DNA from: Haloferax marinum
GTDB taxonomy: Archaea > Halobacteriota > Halobacteria > Halobacteriales > Haloferacaceae
Direction: 5' to 3'
NCBI RefSeq assembly: GCF_009674625.1
Contig: NZ_WKJQ01000001.1
Location: 2,914,001 to 2,978,000 of the forward strand
Length of the DNA: 64,000 nucleotides
A program made the position numbers and the translations under genes. Positions 26,470 to 35,404 of this stretch are shown here, piece by piece (position 1 is the stretch's first letter; each line of letters begins with the position of its first letter). The notes beneath the pieces were generated by a model that did no database searches, was not told where the DNA came from, and saw only the letters and a program-made list of their open reading frames with translations.

Positions 26470-26578
26470 AAAGATGTCATTTCGGTAGTGGGTACGGGGT
26501 GTCGCCATTCTGTTTGCCGAAATCGTCACTCGAACCGAGGAGGTTCTCGGTGTCACCATCCACGTCGGTCGGTGTGAC

Positions 26579-26655
26579 TTCGTTCGTATAGTAAGTAGTA
26601 TGATTTCGTTCGTAGAGTAAGTAGTGTAACCTCGTTCACATAATATACTGTTTCC
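26579..26655. repeat. Three tandem 26-bp AT-rich repeats upstream of priS
   Basis: Copies begin at 26579, 26605 and 26631 with an exact 26-bp period. The core is TTCGTTCGTA-AGTAAGTAGT, and the third copy is more diverged. The even spacing (about 2.5 helical turns) and position between the divergent sugar operon and priS suggest an array of binding sites. The remainder of the 526-bp spacer holds the dyads listed separately and no recognisable gene. Confidence 0.65.
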
Positions 26656-26749
26656 GCGCGCGCGAGTGTACAAAAAACACGAACATAGAGCATATCGTGT
26701 CGGATTCCCCCGTGAGATGTCCGCCCACGGAGGCCCGGAGGCGTAATCG

Positions 26750-26757
26750 CTTTATCC
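26750..26757 (+). promoter_or_regulatory. TATA-like box for priS
   Basis: CTTTATCC is centred 27 nt before the priS ATG at 26780, in line with a leaderless transcript covering priS and gins. Confidence 0.5.
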
Positions 26758-26779
26758 ACCCCTCCGGAATCCGGGGTGT

Positions 26780-27937
26780 ATGGACGGGCGCACACGCGAG
26801 TACCTCGAAGGTCGCTTCGGTGATTACTACCGGAGCACCGACATCCCGCTCCCACCCGCACCGAACGAACGGGAGTGGGGCGTCATCCCGTGGTCTGCCG
26901 GCGGGACACGGATGCACCGCCACCAGTCGTTACTCGACCTCGGAGAGTTGAGCGATTATCTCGCTCGGAGCGCGCCCCGGCACGTCTACTTCTCGTCGGC
27001 CCGATTCGCCGACCCCGGCGCGGCGTCGATGGAGGACAAAGAGTGGCGCGAGGCGGACCTGGTGTTCGACATCGACGCCGACCACCTCCCCGGCGTCGAC
27101 CCGGAAACGACGTCCTACGCAGAGATGCTCGAAGCGGGCAAACAGGCACTCTTGGACCTTCTCGACATCCTCGAAACCGACTTCGCGTTCGAGGAGATGC
27201 AAGCCGTCTTCTCCGGTGGGCGTGGCTACCACGTCCACGTCCGCGACGAGTCGGTTCGTGGCCTCGACAGTGAGGCCCGACGCGAGGTCGTCGATTACAT
27301 CCGCGCTATCGACCTGGACGTAGACGGCCTCATCGAGACGCGCCAACACGGGACGACGACGCGCCGAGTCCTCCGCACGGAAGGCGGATGGGGGCGGCGG
27401 ACCCACCAGCGACTCCTCGAGTTCGTCGACGGCCTGATGGGGATGGAAGAAGAGGCGGCACTCGAACAGTTGAAAGAACTCGACGGTATCGGTGACGGCC
27501 GCGCGAACACCATCCTCGGTGCGTTCCGGAACAACCCTGACGCAATCCGCGAAGGGAACGTCGAAGCAGGCGGCCCCGGTGTCCGAACACTCGTGGACGC
27601 GCTCGCACACGAGACGATTGGTGAAGAGACGTCGCCGATAGACGAACCCGTGACGACGGACACGAAACGCCTGATTCGCCTCCCGAAGAGCCTCCACGGC
27701 GGGTCTGGACTCGTCGTCGAACCGCTCGACAGAGACGAAATCGAATCGTTCGACCCACTGGTCGACGCCGTCCCGGACCGCTTCCGTGGGCGTGACATCA
27801 CCGTCGAGGTCACCGACCCCGGTGCCGTGAGGTTCGATGACGATAGCTTTACACTTCAGTCGGGCGTCCAATCAGTACGCGAAAGCCTCGGCGTGTTCCT
27901 CATGGCCCGTGGTCGAGCAGAGAAGGTGACAGAATGA
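26780..27937 (+). CDS. priS: DNA primase small (catalytic) subunit
   Basis: PriS makes the RNA or DNA primer for replication together with PriL. The 385-residue protein shows the catalytic metal motif [11 protein letters not shown] (Asp-x-Asp at about residues 97-99), the nucleotide-binding [10 protein letters not shown] motif (near 154) and N-terminal [10 protein letters not shown], all conserved in archaeal-eukaryotic primases. The C-terminal ~100 residues are less conserved. Its stop overlaps the ATG of the GINS gene by 4 nt, which couples two replisome parts. PriL is not in the window. Confidence 0.97.
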   Translation: MDGRTREYLEGRFGDYYRSTDIPLPPAPNEREWGVIPWSAGGTRMHRHQSLLDLGELSDYLARSAPRHVYFSSARFADPGAASMEDKEWREADLVFDIDADHLPGVDPETTSYAEMLEAGKQALLDLLDILETDFAFEEMQAVFSGGRGYHVHVRDESVRGLDSEARREVVDYIRAIDLDVDGLIETRQHGTTTRRVLRTEGGWGRRTHQRLLEFVDGLMGMEEEAALEQLKELDGIGDGRANTILGAFRNNPDAIREGNVEAGGPGVRTLVDALAHETIGEETSPIDEPVTTDTKRLIRLPKSLHGGSGLVVEPLDRDEIESFDPLVDAVPDRFRGRDITVEVTDPGAVRFDDDSFTLQSGVQSVRESLGVFLMARGRAEKVTE

Positions 27938-28950
27938 ACGTAGACGACCTCAGGAGTGTGCTGCGGACGGAGCGACAGAAAGATAGCTTGCAGCAACTCC
28001 GCGAGTCGTTCTACGAGGACGTCGCGGAGTTCATCGCCCAGCAGAAGGCGATGCGCAACCGGAAGGCCGAGGAACTCGGCACGCACTACTCGCCAGAGAT
28101 TCGACGCATCACCGACGAAATCGAGACGGCCGAAGAAGTCGTCATCTCGATTTACGAACGACGCGTCGGCAAAGTCGTCAAGGCAGCGAGTTTCGCGGCC
28201 GCCGGGATGTCTTCTTCGACGGAGGGGCTCACTCACGAAGAAAAACGCCTCTTCGAAGACCTCGTCGGGCGAATCGAGCAGAACCGAAACACGGTGCTCT
28301 CGACGCTCGAAGACGTGGCTGCGAGCGACCCTTCCGAAACGGCCGTCACCGAACACACCGACTCGACAGACGAACCGGCGGTTCCGGACGACACCCCGAT
28401 TTACCAGTCCGAATCCGACATCTCCGAAACACCGTCGTCTGACCCAGTGATACCCCCGGACGAACCCGACCCAGAGCAGGCGGCGTCCACAACGGACACC
28501 GACGACGCAGGCGACGTTCTCGCCGACGCGATGGGTGGCAGTTCGGACGGACCATCGTCGTCGGCCACCGAGGACGGAGACGAGAGCAGTGAGTCGCCGA
28601 AAAGCGACCGCCCGGCAGACGAAGCACGGGCAATCCTCGGCGACGACACCGCTGCCGACGACACTGCTGCCGACGATATCGCTCCAGACGACACTCCTGC
28701 CACCGACGCGGCCACTGGAGAACCATCGGCGACCCCATCGACCGGTATGGACGCAGAGACCACGTCCTCCGACGACCCACTTTCTGGCCTCGTCGACGAC
28801 CGCGAGACAGTCCGTATCACCGCCGACGTGGGGACCATCCTCGGTGTAGACGAACGAGAGTACGACCTCGCCGAAGAAGACGTGGTGACGCTCCCGTCGG
28901 CCAACGCAGGCCCACTCGTCGAACGTGGTGCCGCAGAGAGACTCGAGTAG
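27934..28950 (+). CDS. GINS complex protein (Gins51-type replisome subunit) with long acidic linker
   Basis: GINS links the MCM helicase to primase and other replisome parts. The 338-residue protein has the helical A domain at residues ~1-130 ([19 protein letters not shown], then [19 protein letters not shown]) and the small beta B domain at ~288-338 ([20 protein letters not shown]). The A-then-B order is that of Gins51 (Sld5/Psf1 class). Between them lies a ~155-residue Asp/Ser/Thr/Pro linker with DDTAA-type repeats, far longer than in other archaea and likely disordered. It overlaps priS by 4 nt. Confidence 0.9.
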   Translation: MNVDDLRSVLRTERQKDSLQQLRESFYEDVAEFIAQQKAMRNRKAEELGTHYSPEIRRITDEIETAEEVVISIYERRVGKVVKAASFAAAGMSSSTEGLTHEEKRLFEDLVGRIEQNRNTVLSTLEDVAASDPSETAVTEHTDSTDEPAVPDDTPIYQSESDISETPSSDPVIPPDEPDPEQAASTTDTDDAGDVLADAMGGSSDGPSSSATEDGDESSESPKSDRPADEARAILGDDTAADDTAADDIAPDDTPATDAATGEPSATPSTGMDAETTSSDDPLSGLVDDRETVRITADVGTILGVDEREYDLAEEDVVTLPSANAGPLVERGAAERLE

Positions 28951-28986
28951 GAAACATCCTTCTTCTCACCGTCCGAAACGAGAGAC

Positions 28987-29445
28987 ATGCTCGCTATCGG
29001 TGACGGCGCCCCCGACTTCGAACTCACAGACCAACACGGCGACAGCGTCTCGCTCTCCGACTTCCGCGGCGAACACGTCGTCGTCTACTTCTACCCGCGT
29101 GCCGACACCCCCGGCTGTACGACCGAAGCCTGTGGCTTCCGCGACGCGTGGGACGAGTTCACCGACCGTGACGTCACGGTCCTCGGTATCAGCGACGACC
29201 CCGTCTCGGACCTCGATTCGTTCGCCGAGAAGTACGACCTTCCCTTCTCACTGCTCTCCGACGAAGACGGGACAGTCTCGGCGAAGTACGACTCGTACGG
29301 CGAAAAGAACATGTTCGGAAACACGTTCGACGGCGTCTTCCGAAACACGTACGTCGTCGGACCTGCGGGAACGATAGAACACGTCTACGAGGGTGTCTCC
29401 CCCGAGGGACACGCCGAGGCCATCCTCGCAGACATCGACGCCTGA
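28987..29445 (+). CDS. bcp: Thioredoxin-dependent peroxiredoxin, Bcp/PrxQ type
   Basis: A 152-residue atypical 2-Cys peroxiredoxin that reduces hydrogen peroxide and organic peroxides using thioredoxin. The peroxidatic Cys44 and resolving Cys49 lie in TPGCTTEACGFRD, the five-residue spacing of the PrxQ group. The active-site Pro and Thr (YPRADTPGCTTE) and the Arg near residue 118 are present. It is cytoplasmic and begins 36 nt after the GINS gene, so it may share that transcript. Confidence 0.96.
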   Translation: MLAIGDGAPDFELTDQHGDSVSLSDFRGEHVVVYFYPRADTPGCTTEACGFRDAWDEFTDRDVTVLGISDDPVSDLDSFAEKYDLPFSLLSDEDGTVSAKYDSYGEKNMFGNTFDGVFRNTYVVGPAGTIEHVYEGVSPEGHAEAILADIDA

Positions 29446-29692
29446 CCCCACGTCGGAGCCGGTCCCCTCGTGGTTCGTCGCGACAACTGTGTACTACGCT
29501 CCGAGTAGCATCTTTACAAACAGGGAGAGACACACCGCATTTCCGGTGAAATAAACGCGTAGCTAGTTGAGAATTTAGTATCTATCGCAGTGGGTACCAC
29601 TACGTAGCAGACACGAGTGATATGAACGTGTCGGTTCGAGAGACTCACACACCGAGCGGACAGTCGAGAAAGACCGGACGAAAAGAGAGCGT

Positions 29693-31957
29693 CTACTGGA
29701 AGGTTCGGCCGATTTCGGTATCGCGGTCCCGTTCGACTTCGCTCTTCTGGAAGCGTTCTTCTATCTCTTCGTAGCGACGGCGGACGTCGTCGGTGACGCT
29801 GGGGCCAATTTCGTCGAGGGCGTTCTCGAAGTGCTCCATCGTCACGCGGACGTTTCCGATGCTCTCGTCGATTTCTTCCTTTTTGACGCTCTGGATGAAC
29901 TCTCGGGAGGCGTTCATCGACGCTTCGCGTGCGAGCGCTTCGATGTCGGCACCGACGTAGCCCTCGGTCTTCGACGCGACCTTGTCCAGGTCCACGTCGT
30001 CGGCCAGCGGTTTGTCCCGAGTGTGGACGTCGAGGATGGCGCGCCGTGCTTCCTCGTCGGGGACGGGAACGTGGACGTGGCGGTCCAGGCGACCCGGACG
30101 CAAGAGCGCCGAGTCGATGAGGTCCGGCCGGTTCGTCGTCGCGATGACGACCACGTCTTCGAGTGCTTCGAGGCCGTCCAACTCGGTCAGGAGTTGGGAG
30201 ACGACGCGTTCGGTGACGCCAGAACTCGACGAATCGCGGCCGCGTTCGGTCGCGATAGAGTCGATTTCGTCGAAGAACACCACCGTCGGGGCGTTCTCAC
30301 GCGCCTTCTTGAACACTTCGCGGACGCCCTTTTCGGACTCGCCGACGAACTTGTTGAGGAGTTCCGGCCCTTTGATGGAGATGAAGTTCGACTCCGCCTC
30401 GTTGGCGACGGCTTTCGCGAGGAGGGTCTTCCCCGTCCCCGGCGGGCCGTACATCAAGACACCCTTGGCGGCGTCCATGTCCATAGCCTGGAACACTTCA
30501 GGGTATTCGAGCGGCCACTGGATGGTCTCGCGGAGACGCTCTTTGGTGCCTTCGAGACCACCCACGTCTTCCCACGTCACGTCCGGGACTTCGACGAACA
30601 CCTCGCGGAGCGCCGACGGTTCGATGCTCTTTCTGGCCTGCTTGAAGTCGTCCTCGGTGACGCGGAGGTTTTCGAGAATTTCGGCGTCGATCTCCTCGGC
30701 GTCTAAGTCGATTTCCGGGCGGATGCGACGCAGGGCGTGCATCGCGGACTCTTTGGCGAGTGATTCGAGGTCCGCACCGACGAACCCGTGGGTGCTGTCG
30801 GCGTACTCGTCGAGGTCGATGCCGTCAGCGAGGGGCATGTTCCGTGTGTGGACCTGCAGAATCTCCTTGCGGCCGTCGCGGTCCGGAACACCGATTTCGA
30901 TTTCGCGGTCGAACCGGCCACCACGACGGAGCGCGGTGTCGATGGCGTCGACGCGGTTGGTCGCCCCGATGACGACGACTTCACCGCGTTCGTCCAGGCC
31001 GTCCATCAACGAGAGGAGCTGGGCGACGACGCGGCGTTCGACGTCGCCACCTGCTTCGCTCCGTTTGGGGGCGATGGAGTCTATCTCGTCGATGAAGACG
31101 ATTGCCGGCGAGTTCTCGGTCGCCTCTTCGAAGATTTCGCGGAGTTGTTCTTCGGACTCGCCGTAGTACTTCGACATAATCTCCGGACCGGAGATGGTGT
31201 GGAACGACGCGTCGATTTCGTTCGCGACGGCTTTCGCGATGAGCGTCTTCCCCGTCCCCGGCGGGCCGTGGAGGAGCACGCCTTTCGGCGGTTCGATACC
31301 GAGGCGCTTGAACAGTTCCGGGTGGCGCATCGGGAGTTCGATCATCTCCCGAACCTGTTCGAGTTCCTTGTCGAGGCCACCGATATCTTCGTAGGTGATA
31401 GACGGCCCGTCACCGGTGGAGGGCGCGGTGTCTTTTATCTGTTCGGCAGGCTTCTGGCTCACCTGGAACTCGGTGCTGTCGGTGACGACGACGGTTCCAG
31501 CGGGGTCGGTGGAGGCGATTTTGATGGGAACCGACTGACTGGACGCGCTCATGAAGCCGAATCCGAGCGGAAGTTGGACGTTCTGGCCTTTCGTGACGGG
31601 TTGCCCAGAGAGTTTGTCGCGGATGTACGTCCCGATGTTGCCGCCGATACGGAGGTTCTGCGGGAGCGCGATGGTGACGCGCTTGGCGGGTTTGACGTCA
31701 GCTTTCTCGACTTCGACTCGGTCGTCGATACCGACGCCGGCCTGCTGGCGAAGTCGGCCGTCGATACGGATGATATTCGTCCCCTGGTCTTCCGGGTATC
31801 CCGGCCAGACCCGCGCGATAGCGGTGGCGTTGCTGGGGCCTTCGATGCGGATGAAGTCCCCTCCTTCGAGGTCGAGTTCGGCGACTGCCGCACGGTCGAT
31901 AGCGGCGAGTCCTCGACCGGCGTCTTTCTGTTTCAGTGGTTTGACAGTGAGTTTCAT
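29693..31957 (-). CDS. cdc48: Cdc48/VAT-type AAA+ ATPase
   Basis: Cdc48 unfolds proteins and feeds them to the proteasome. The 754-residue protein has the N-terminal double-psi barrel domain (residues ~1-185) and two AAA modules. D1 has Walker A GPPGTGKT (near 231) and Walker [10 protein letters not shown]2 has GPPGTGKT (near 502) and FFDEIDSIA. Both arginine-finger regions ([24 protein letters not shown]) are intact. The C-terminus (DTEIGRTFQ) lacks a hydrophobic-Tyr-X motif for docking to the proteasome. Its ATG follows the stop of the Hsp20-like gene with no gap. A 247-bp spacer to the convergent bcp gene holds nothing I recognise. Confidence 0.96.
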   Translation of the reverse strand: MKLTVKPLKQKDAGRGLAAIDRAAVAELDLEGGDFIRIEGPSNATAIARVWPGYPEDQGTNIIRIDGRLRQQAGVGIDDRVEVEKADVKPAKRVTIALPQNLRIGGNIGTYIRDKLSGQPVTKGQNVQLPLGFGFMSASSQSVPIKIASTDPAGTVVVTDSTEFQVSQKPAEQIKDTAPSTGDGPSITYEDIGGLDKELEQVREMIELPMRHPELFKRLGIEPPKGVLLHGPPGTGKTLIAKAVANEIDASFHTISGPEIMSKYYGESEEQLREIFEEATENSPAIVFIDEIDSIAPKRSEAGGDVERRVVAQLLSLMDGLDERGEVVVIGATNRVDAIDTALRRGGRFDREIEIGVPDRDGRKEILQVHTRNMPLADGIDLDEYADSTHGFVGADLESLAKESAMHALRRIRPEIDLDAEEIDAEILENLRVTEDDFKQARKSIEPSALREVFVEVPDVTWEDVGGLEGTKERLRETIQWPLEYPEVFQAMDMDAAKGVLMYGPPGTGKTLLAKAVANEAESNFISIKGPELLNKFVGESEKGVREVFKKARENAPTVVFFDEIDSIATERGRDSSSSGVTERVVSQLLTELDGLEALEDVVVIATTNRPDLIDSALLRPGRLDRHVHVPVPDEEARRAILDVHTRDKPLADDVDLDKVASKTEGYVGADIEALAREASMNASREFIQSVKKEEIDESIGNVRVTMEHFENALDEIGPSVTDDVRRRYEEIEERFQKSEVERDRDTEIGRTFQ

Positions 31958-32209
31958 TTATTTCTGGATGGTGATGGTGAGCACGCCGTTGTTCACGAAC
32001 ACGTCGGCGTCGCCGCCGGCCGGGAGTTCGAACTCCGTCTCGGTCGTGCGCCCGCCAACGTCGGCGACGACGATCGCCGTCGAGCCGACGATATCGACGT
32101 CGATTTCGTCCTCCGAGAGGCCGATGTCGGCGGCGATGACCCAGCTGTCTTCGTATTCGTACCGGCGAATGAACCGCTCGTTTCCGCCGGTGAATTGCTG
32201 CATGCTCAT
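31958..32209 (-). CDS. Hsp20/alpha-crystallin-like small protein, partner gene of cdc48
   Basis: An 83-residue acidic protein with a single beta-sandwich like the Hsp20 core: RYEYEDSWVIAADIGLSEDEIDVDIVGSTAIVVAD, then TETEFELPAGGDADVFVNNGVLTITIQK. The closing pattern (NNGVLTITI) matches the strand and GVL motif of Hsp20 proteins, although the flanking arms are missing. I recall this as a haloarchaeal DUF (possibly DUF7127). The stop codon touches the cdc48 ATG, so co-translation is likely and it may act as a substrate adapter. Two ATGs (32209, 32203) are possible starts. Confidence 0.8.
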   Translation of the reverse strand: MSMQQFTGGNERFIRRYEYEDSWVIAADIGLSEDEIDVDIVGSTAIVVADVGGRTTETEFELPAGGDADVFVNNGVLTITIQK

Positions 32210-32239
32210 GATAAGTCTAACTCAAGGTTAGCGTTCATA

Positions 32240-32249
32240 GTATTTAAAC
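32240..32249 (-). promoter_or_regulatory. TATA box of the Hsp20-like - cdc48 operon
   Basis: GTTTAAATA on the minus strand predicts a start site near 32219 and a leader of 10-16 nt before the first ATG. No heat-shock-specific element was recognised. Confidence 0.5.
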
Positions 32250-32438
32250 TTTGCCCCAGTAAATCGGGTGACGACAGGGTAATACACACGATACGGTTGT
32301 ATTGCGGTTCACACTCATCGTACCTCGAGTAGAGTTCGCGGGGAAGTAACGTCAAACTAGTGGCTCGTTGTCACCACTGCACACGCTGCCGGGCTGTGTC
32401 GTAGGGGTTTAATCTCACGTGGTGACGAAGCACACGCT

Positions 32439-33221
32439 ATGGACGCGGCTACGGTGGACCACCAGGGACGGACGACGGCCTATCGACTACGAGACGCGGG
32501 TGGTGACGGACCGACGGTACTGTGTGTCCACGGGAGCGGTGGCTCACACGCCGTCTGGCGCGGACAGTTCCGTCTCGCCCGAGACTACCCTGTCGCCGCA
32601 CTGGACTTGAGCGGCCACGGCGAGAGCGACGACGTCGACGCCGACGCGGGATACGAGGCACTCTCGGCGTACGTGGACGACGTCGTCGCCGTCGCCGAGG
32701 CAACCGACGCGAGCGTACTCGTCGGGAACTCCCTCGGTGGTGCGGTCGTCTTGACGCTCGCACTGGAACGTGACCTCGACGTCGACGCACTCGTCCTCGC
32801 AGGAACCGGCGCGAAACTCGCCGTCCTCGACGACTTACTCGACTGGCTCGACGACGACTTCGAACGCGCAGTCTCGTTCCTCCACGGCGAGGACAAACTG
32901 TTCCACGGTGACGACGAGCGTCTCATAGACGGGTCGAAAGAGGCGATGTACGACGCCGGGCAGGCCGTCACCAACCGTGACTTCCGCTCGTGTCACACGT
33001 TCGATGTCCGCGACGAAATCGCCGAGATTACTGTCCCGACGCTCGCTCTCGTCGGTGAGTACGACCGTCTGACCCCGCCGTCGTACCACGAGTACTTCGT
33101 CGACGAGATACCGAACTGCGAACTGGCGACGATAGAAGACGCCGCACATCTAGCCATGTTAGAACAGCCGCAAGCGTTCAATACAGCGCTGAAATCGTTC
33201 CTCGACCGGCACGTCGAGTAA
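32439..33221 (+). CDS. Alpha/beta hydrolase
   Basis: The 260 residues show the full alpha/beta hydrolase fold: the oxyanion motif VHGSGGSHAVWRGQF (near residue 30), the nucleophile elbow GNSLGG with Ser (near 88), the acid in VGEYDRLTPP (near 205), and the catalytic His in EDAAHLAMLEQP (near 234). Members hydrolyse esters, lactones or C-C bonds, so the substrate cannot be named. A GTTTAATC box at 32407-32414 lies about 28 nt before the ATG, which fits a leaderless transcript. Convergent with panB. Confidence 0.9.
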   Translation: MDAATVDHQGRTTAYRLRDAGGDGPTVLCVHGSGGSHAVWRGQFRLARDYPVAALDLSGHGESDDVDADAGYEALSAYVDDVVAVAEATDASVLVGNSLGGAVVLTLALERDLDVDALVLAGTGAKLAVLDDLLDWLDDDFERAVSFLHGEDKLFHGDDERLIDGSKEAMYDAGQAVTNRDFRSCHTFDVRDEIAEITVPTLALVGEYDRLTPPSYHEYFVDEIPNCELATIEDAAHLAMLEQPQAFNTALKSFLDRHVE

Positions 33222-33262
33222 GCAGACTGCGGTTCGGTCTGCCGGTCGGTCTCACCGGGTTC

Positions 33263-34072
33263 TCAGTAGAGTTCGTCTAACTCGTCTTCGACGTGACTGT
33301 GTTCCTCAGCAGGGAACTCGCCGGATTCGACGGCGTCTCGGTACGCACCAACCGCCTTCTCCATCTCGGATTTGACGTCTCCGAACTGCGCGGCAAACGG
33401 TGGGACACGGTCGCTCATGCCGATGACGTCGTCGATGACGAGCACCTGGCCGTCGCAGTCGCCACCCGCGCCGATGCCAATCGTCGGGATGTCGATTGCC
33501 TCGGTCACCTGTGTTGCGACGTTCGCAGGGACGTGTTCCAAGACGAGTGAGAACGCGCCTGCCTCGGCGTGTGCTTTCGCCAAGTCGATAATCTCGCGAG
33601 CGCTGTCTCGGTCAGTGCCCTGGCGACTGTAGCCGACTTCCTTGACGCGCTGTGGTGTGAGACCGAGATGTGCCATCACGGGGATGCCGAGTTGGACGAG
33701 TCGTTCGGTCAACTCGACGGTGTGGGGGCCGCTTTCGAGTTTGACCGCGTCCGCGTTCGCCTCTTTGAGCATCCGACCACAGTTTTCGATACTCGATGCG
33801 TCGTCCACTCCGAACGAGAGAAACGGCATATCAGCGACGACGAGCGCGTCGTCCGTCGCTCGCGCCACTGCTGCCGTCCGGCTTTGCATCTCGTCGACTG
33901 TCACCGGGAGCGTCGATTCGTGCCCGAGCGACGTGTTCCCGACGCTGTCCCCGACGAGGATGATGTCGATACCCGCGTCGTCGACGATGCGTGCCGTCGG
34001 CGCGTCGTACGCCGTGAGCATCGTGATTGGCTCAGTGCCAGCCTTCGTCCGAAGGGACCGTACCGTGACCAT
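33263..34072 (-). CDS. panB: 3-methyl-2-oxobutanoate hydroxymethyltransferase (ketopantoate hydroxymethyltransferase)
   Basis: PanB transfers a one-carbon unit from 5,10-methylene-tetrahydrofolate to alpha-ketoisovalerate, the first step toward pantothenate and coenzyme A. The 269-residue TIM barrel has MLTAYDAPTARIVDDAGIDIILVGDSVGN at the N-terminus (metal-binding Asp in GDS), MPFLSFG, AVKLESG, MAHLGLTPQ and the catalytic segment GIGAGGDCDGQVLVIDDVIGM. The start ATG is 25 nt after a GATAAACC box. Other CoA synthesis genes are not in the window. Confidence 0.96.
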   Translation of the reverse strand: MVTVRSLRTKAGTEPITMLTAYDAPTARIVDDAGIDIILVGDSVGNTSLGHESTLPVTVDEMQSRTAAVARATDDALVVADMPFLSFGVDDASSIENCGRMLKEANADAVKLESGPHTVELTERLVQLGIPVMAHLGLTPQRVKEVGYSRQGTDRDSAREIIDLAKAHAEAGAFSLVLEHVPANVATQVTEAIDIPTIGIGAGGDCDGQVLVIDDVIGMSDRVPPFAAQFGDVKSEMEKAVGAYRDAVESGEFPAEEHSHVEDELDELY

Positions 34073-34091
34073 GCAGGCCGTTCGCAGGTGC

Positions 34092-34099
34092 GGTTTATC
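34092..34099 (-). promoter_or_regulatory. TATA-like box for panB
   Basis: GATAAACC on the minus strand, centred about 24 nt before the panB ATG at 34072, suggests a leaderless mRNA. Confidence 0.45.
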
Positions 34100-34214
34100 A
34101 GCATCACCCTTTGTGTCTCACCGCGTCGTGGTTACGTCGGTCTCATCGCCTCGTTGCTACTGCTGTCTCGACCGGAACCGGCACGCATTAGCCCCCACCC
34201 GAATAGCTCCACTC

Positions 34215-34484
34215 GTGCAACCAGTCGAGCGAACGAATCCGGACGGCGTCGACTTCGGGTGGGTCATGCAGATGACCTTCGTCACGACGATTCTCGTCGG
34301 GTCACCCATCGTGGCGCTCCTCTCGTTGAACGCTACGCTCCCGACGTGGGGCGCTCGCGCGGCGTTCGCCATCCGCGTCGGCGCAGTCATCTGGTTCGTG
34401 ACCGCCATCGCGCTGTACGTCTACGCGAAGCGGACCGACGCCGGCGACAGTGGGTCGTCGCCAGACGCAGACCCGGAGAACTGA
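34215..34484 (+). CDS. Small membrane protein with two helices (haloarchaeal DUF5822-like)
   Basis: An 89-residue protein with two hydrophobic helices (about residues 17-38 and 50-70), a short N-terminal segment (VERTNPDGVDFGWVMQ) and an acidic C-terminal tail. The GTG at 34215 was chosen because upstream residues of the open frame look non-coding and a GCATTAGC box lies 27 nt before it. I link it to DUF5822 from memory only. It precedes the eIF2B-like gene by 53 bp. Function unknown. Confidence 0.65.
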   Translation: MQPVERTNPDGVDFGWVMQMTFVTTILVGSPIVALLSLNATLPTWGARAAFAIRVGAVIWFVTAIALYVYAKRTDAGDSGSSPDADPEN

Positions 34485-34537
34485 CACGTCGACCACTGTC
34501 CCGGAAACTCTTTCACACGATACGGTGAGGTTCTCGT

Positions 34538-35386
34538 ATGATAGACGAGACCATCGAGGAGATTCGAGAGATGCAGACACACAGCTCCTCGGTCGTCGCC
34601 GTCAAGGCAACACGGTCGCTCGCGGAGCTGACCGACCGCGACTACGCGACCGTCGAGGAGTTCGAACGTGACCTCGAACGGAACGTCAGCGCCCTCAAGC
34701 GCGCGAACCCGTCGCACGCGTCGCTCTACAACGCCTTACAGGACGTTCTCCGAACTGTTCTGGGTGCGACAGACTCCTTCGAGGAAGCCCGAGAACTCAC
34801 GCTCGACACCATCGACCGCGTCGTCGAGAGCGTCGAGATGGGGAAGCGTCGTGCCGCCCAGAACGCGGCCGGTGCCCTCGAAGACGGCGACACCTTCCTC
34901 ACGCACGACTACTCGTCGACCGTGATGGAAGCGGTCGAACTCGCCGTTGCCGACGGTGCAGAACTGACTGCCTACGTCACGGAAGCGCGTCCGCGATTCC
35001 TCGGCCGGAAGTTCGCCCGCGAACTCGCCGCCATCGACGGCGTCGAACCACACCTGATGGTCGACGGCGCGTCCGGCATGTTCCTCGGAAAGTGCGACCG
35101 AGTCATCATCGGCATGGACTGCATCGTCGACGAGACGCTCTACAACCGCGTCGGCACGTTCCCGCTCGCCGCGACGGCAAACCGTCTCGGTGTTCCAATC
35201 ACCGTCGTCGGGTCGAGTGCCAAAATCGTCGATAGCGGCTTCCGCTTCGAAAACGAGATTCGCTCGCCGAGCGAGGTCATGCTCGAACCCGTCGAAGGCA
35301 TCGAGTTAGAGAACCCTGCCTACGACTCGACACCGGTCGAACTCATCGACCAGGTCATCACCGACGAAGGCGTCGTCGAGTTCTGA
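34538..35386 (+). CDS. eIF2B / ribose-1,5-bisphosphate isomerase family protein
   Basis: A 282-residue protein of the eIF2B alpha/beta/delta and R15P-isomerase family: N-terminal helices (residues ~1-110), then a Rossmann-like domain with YVTEARPRFLGRKFA, GMDCIVDETLYNRVGTFPLAATANRLGVP and a C-terminal SPSEVMLEP. In true R15P isomerases a Cys and an Asp are catalytic. The Asp is present (GMDCI), but the position I align with the Cys reads THDYSS, so it appears to be Asp. No AMP phosphorylase or RuBisCO is nearby. Function in nucleoside breakdown is therefore doubtful, and a translation-related role is possible. A CTCTTTCAC box is 27 nt upstream. Confidence 0.85.
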   Translation: MIDETIEEIREMQTHSSSVVAVKATRSLAELTDRDYATVEEFERDLERNVSALKRANPSHASLYNALQDVLRTVLGATDSFEEARELTLDTIDRVVESVEMGKRRAAQNAAGALEDGDTFLTHDYSSTVMEAVELAVADGAELTAYVTEARPRFLGRKFARELAAIDGVEPHLMVDGASGMFLGKCDRVIIGMDCIVDETLYNRVGTFPLAATANRLGVPITVVGSSAKIVDSGFRFENEIRSPSEVMLEPVEGIELENPAYDSTPVELIDQVITDEGVVEF

Positions 35387-35404
35387 GTCGCGGACGGAAC
35401 CCTT

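Noticed and set aside
26579..26655. CRISPR array
   Set aside because: Units are tandem with no unique spacers, only three copies exist, and no cas genes are near. The same holds for the other repeat blocks in the window.
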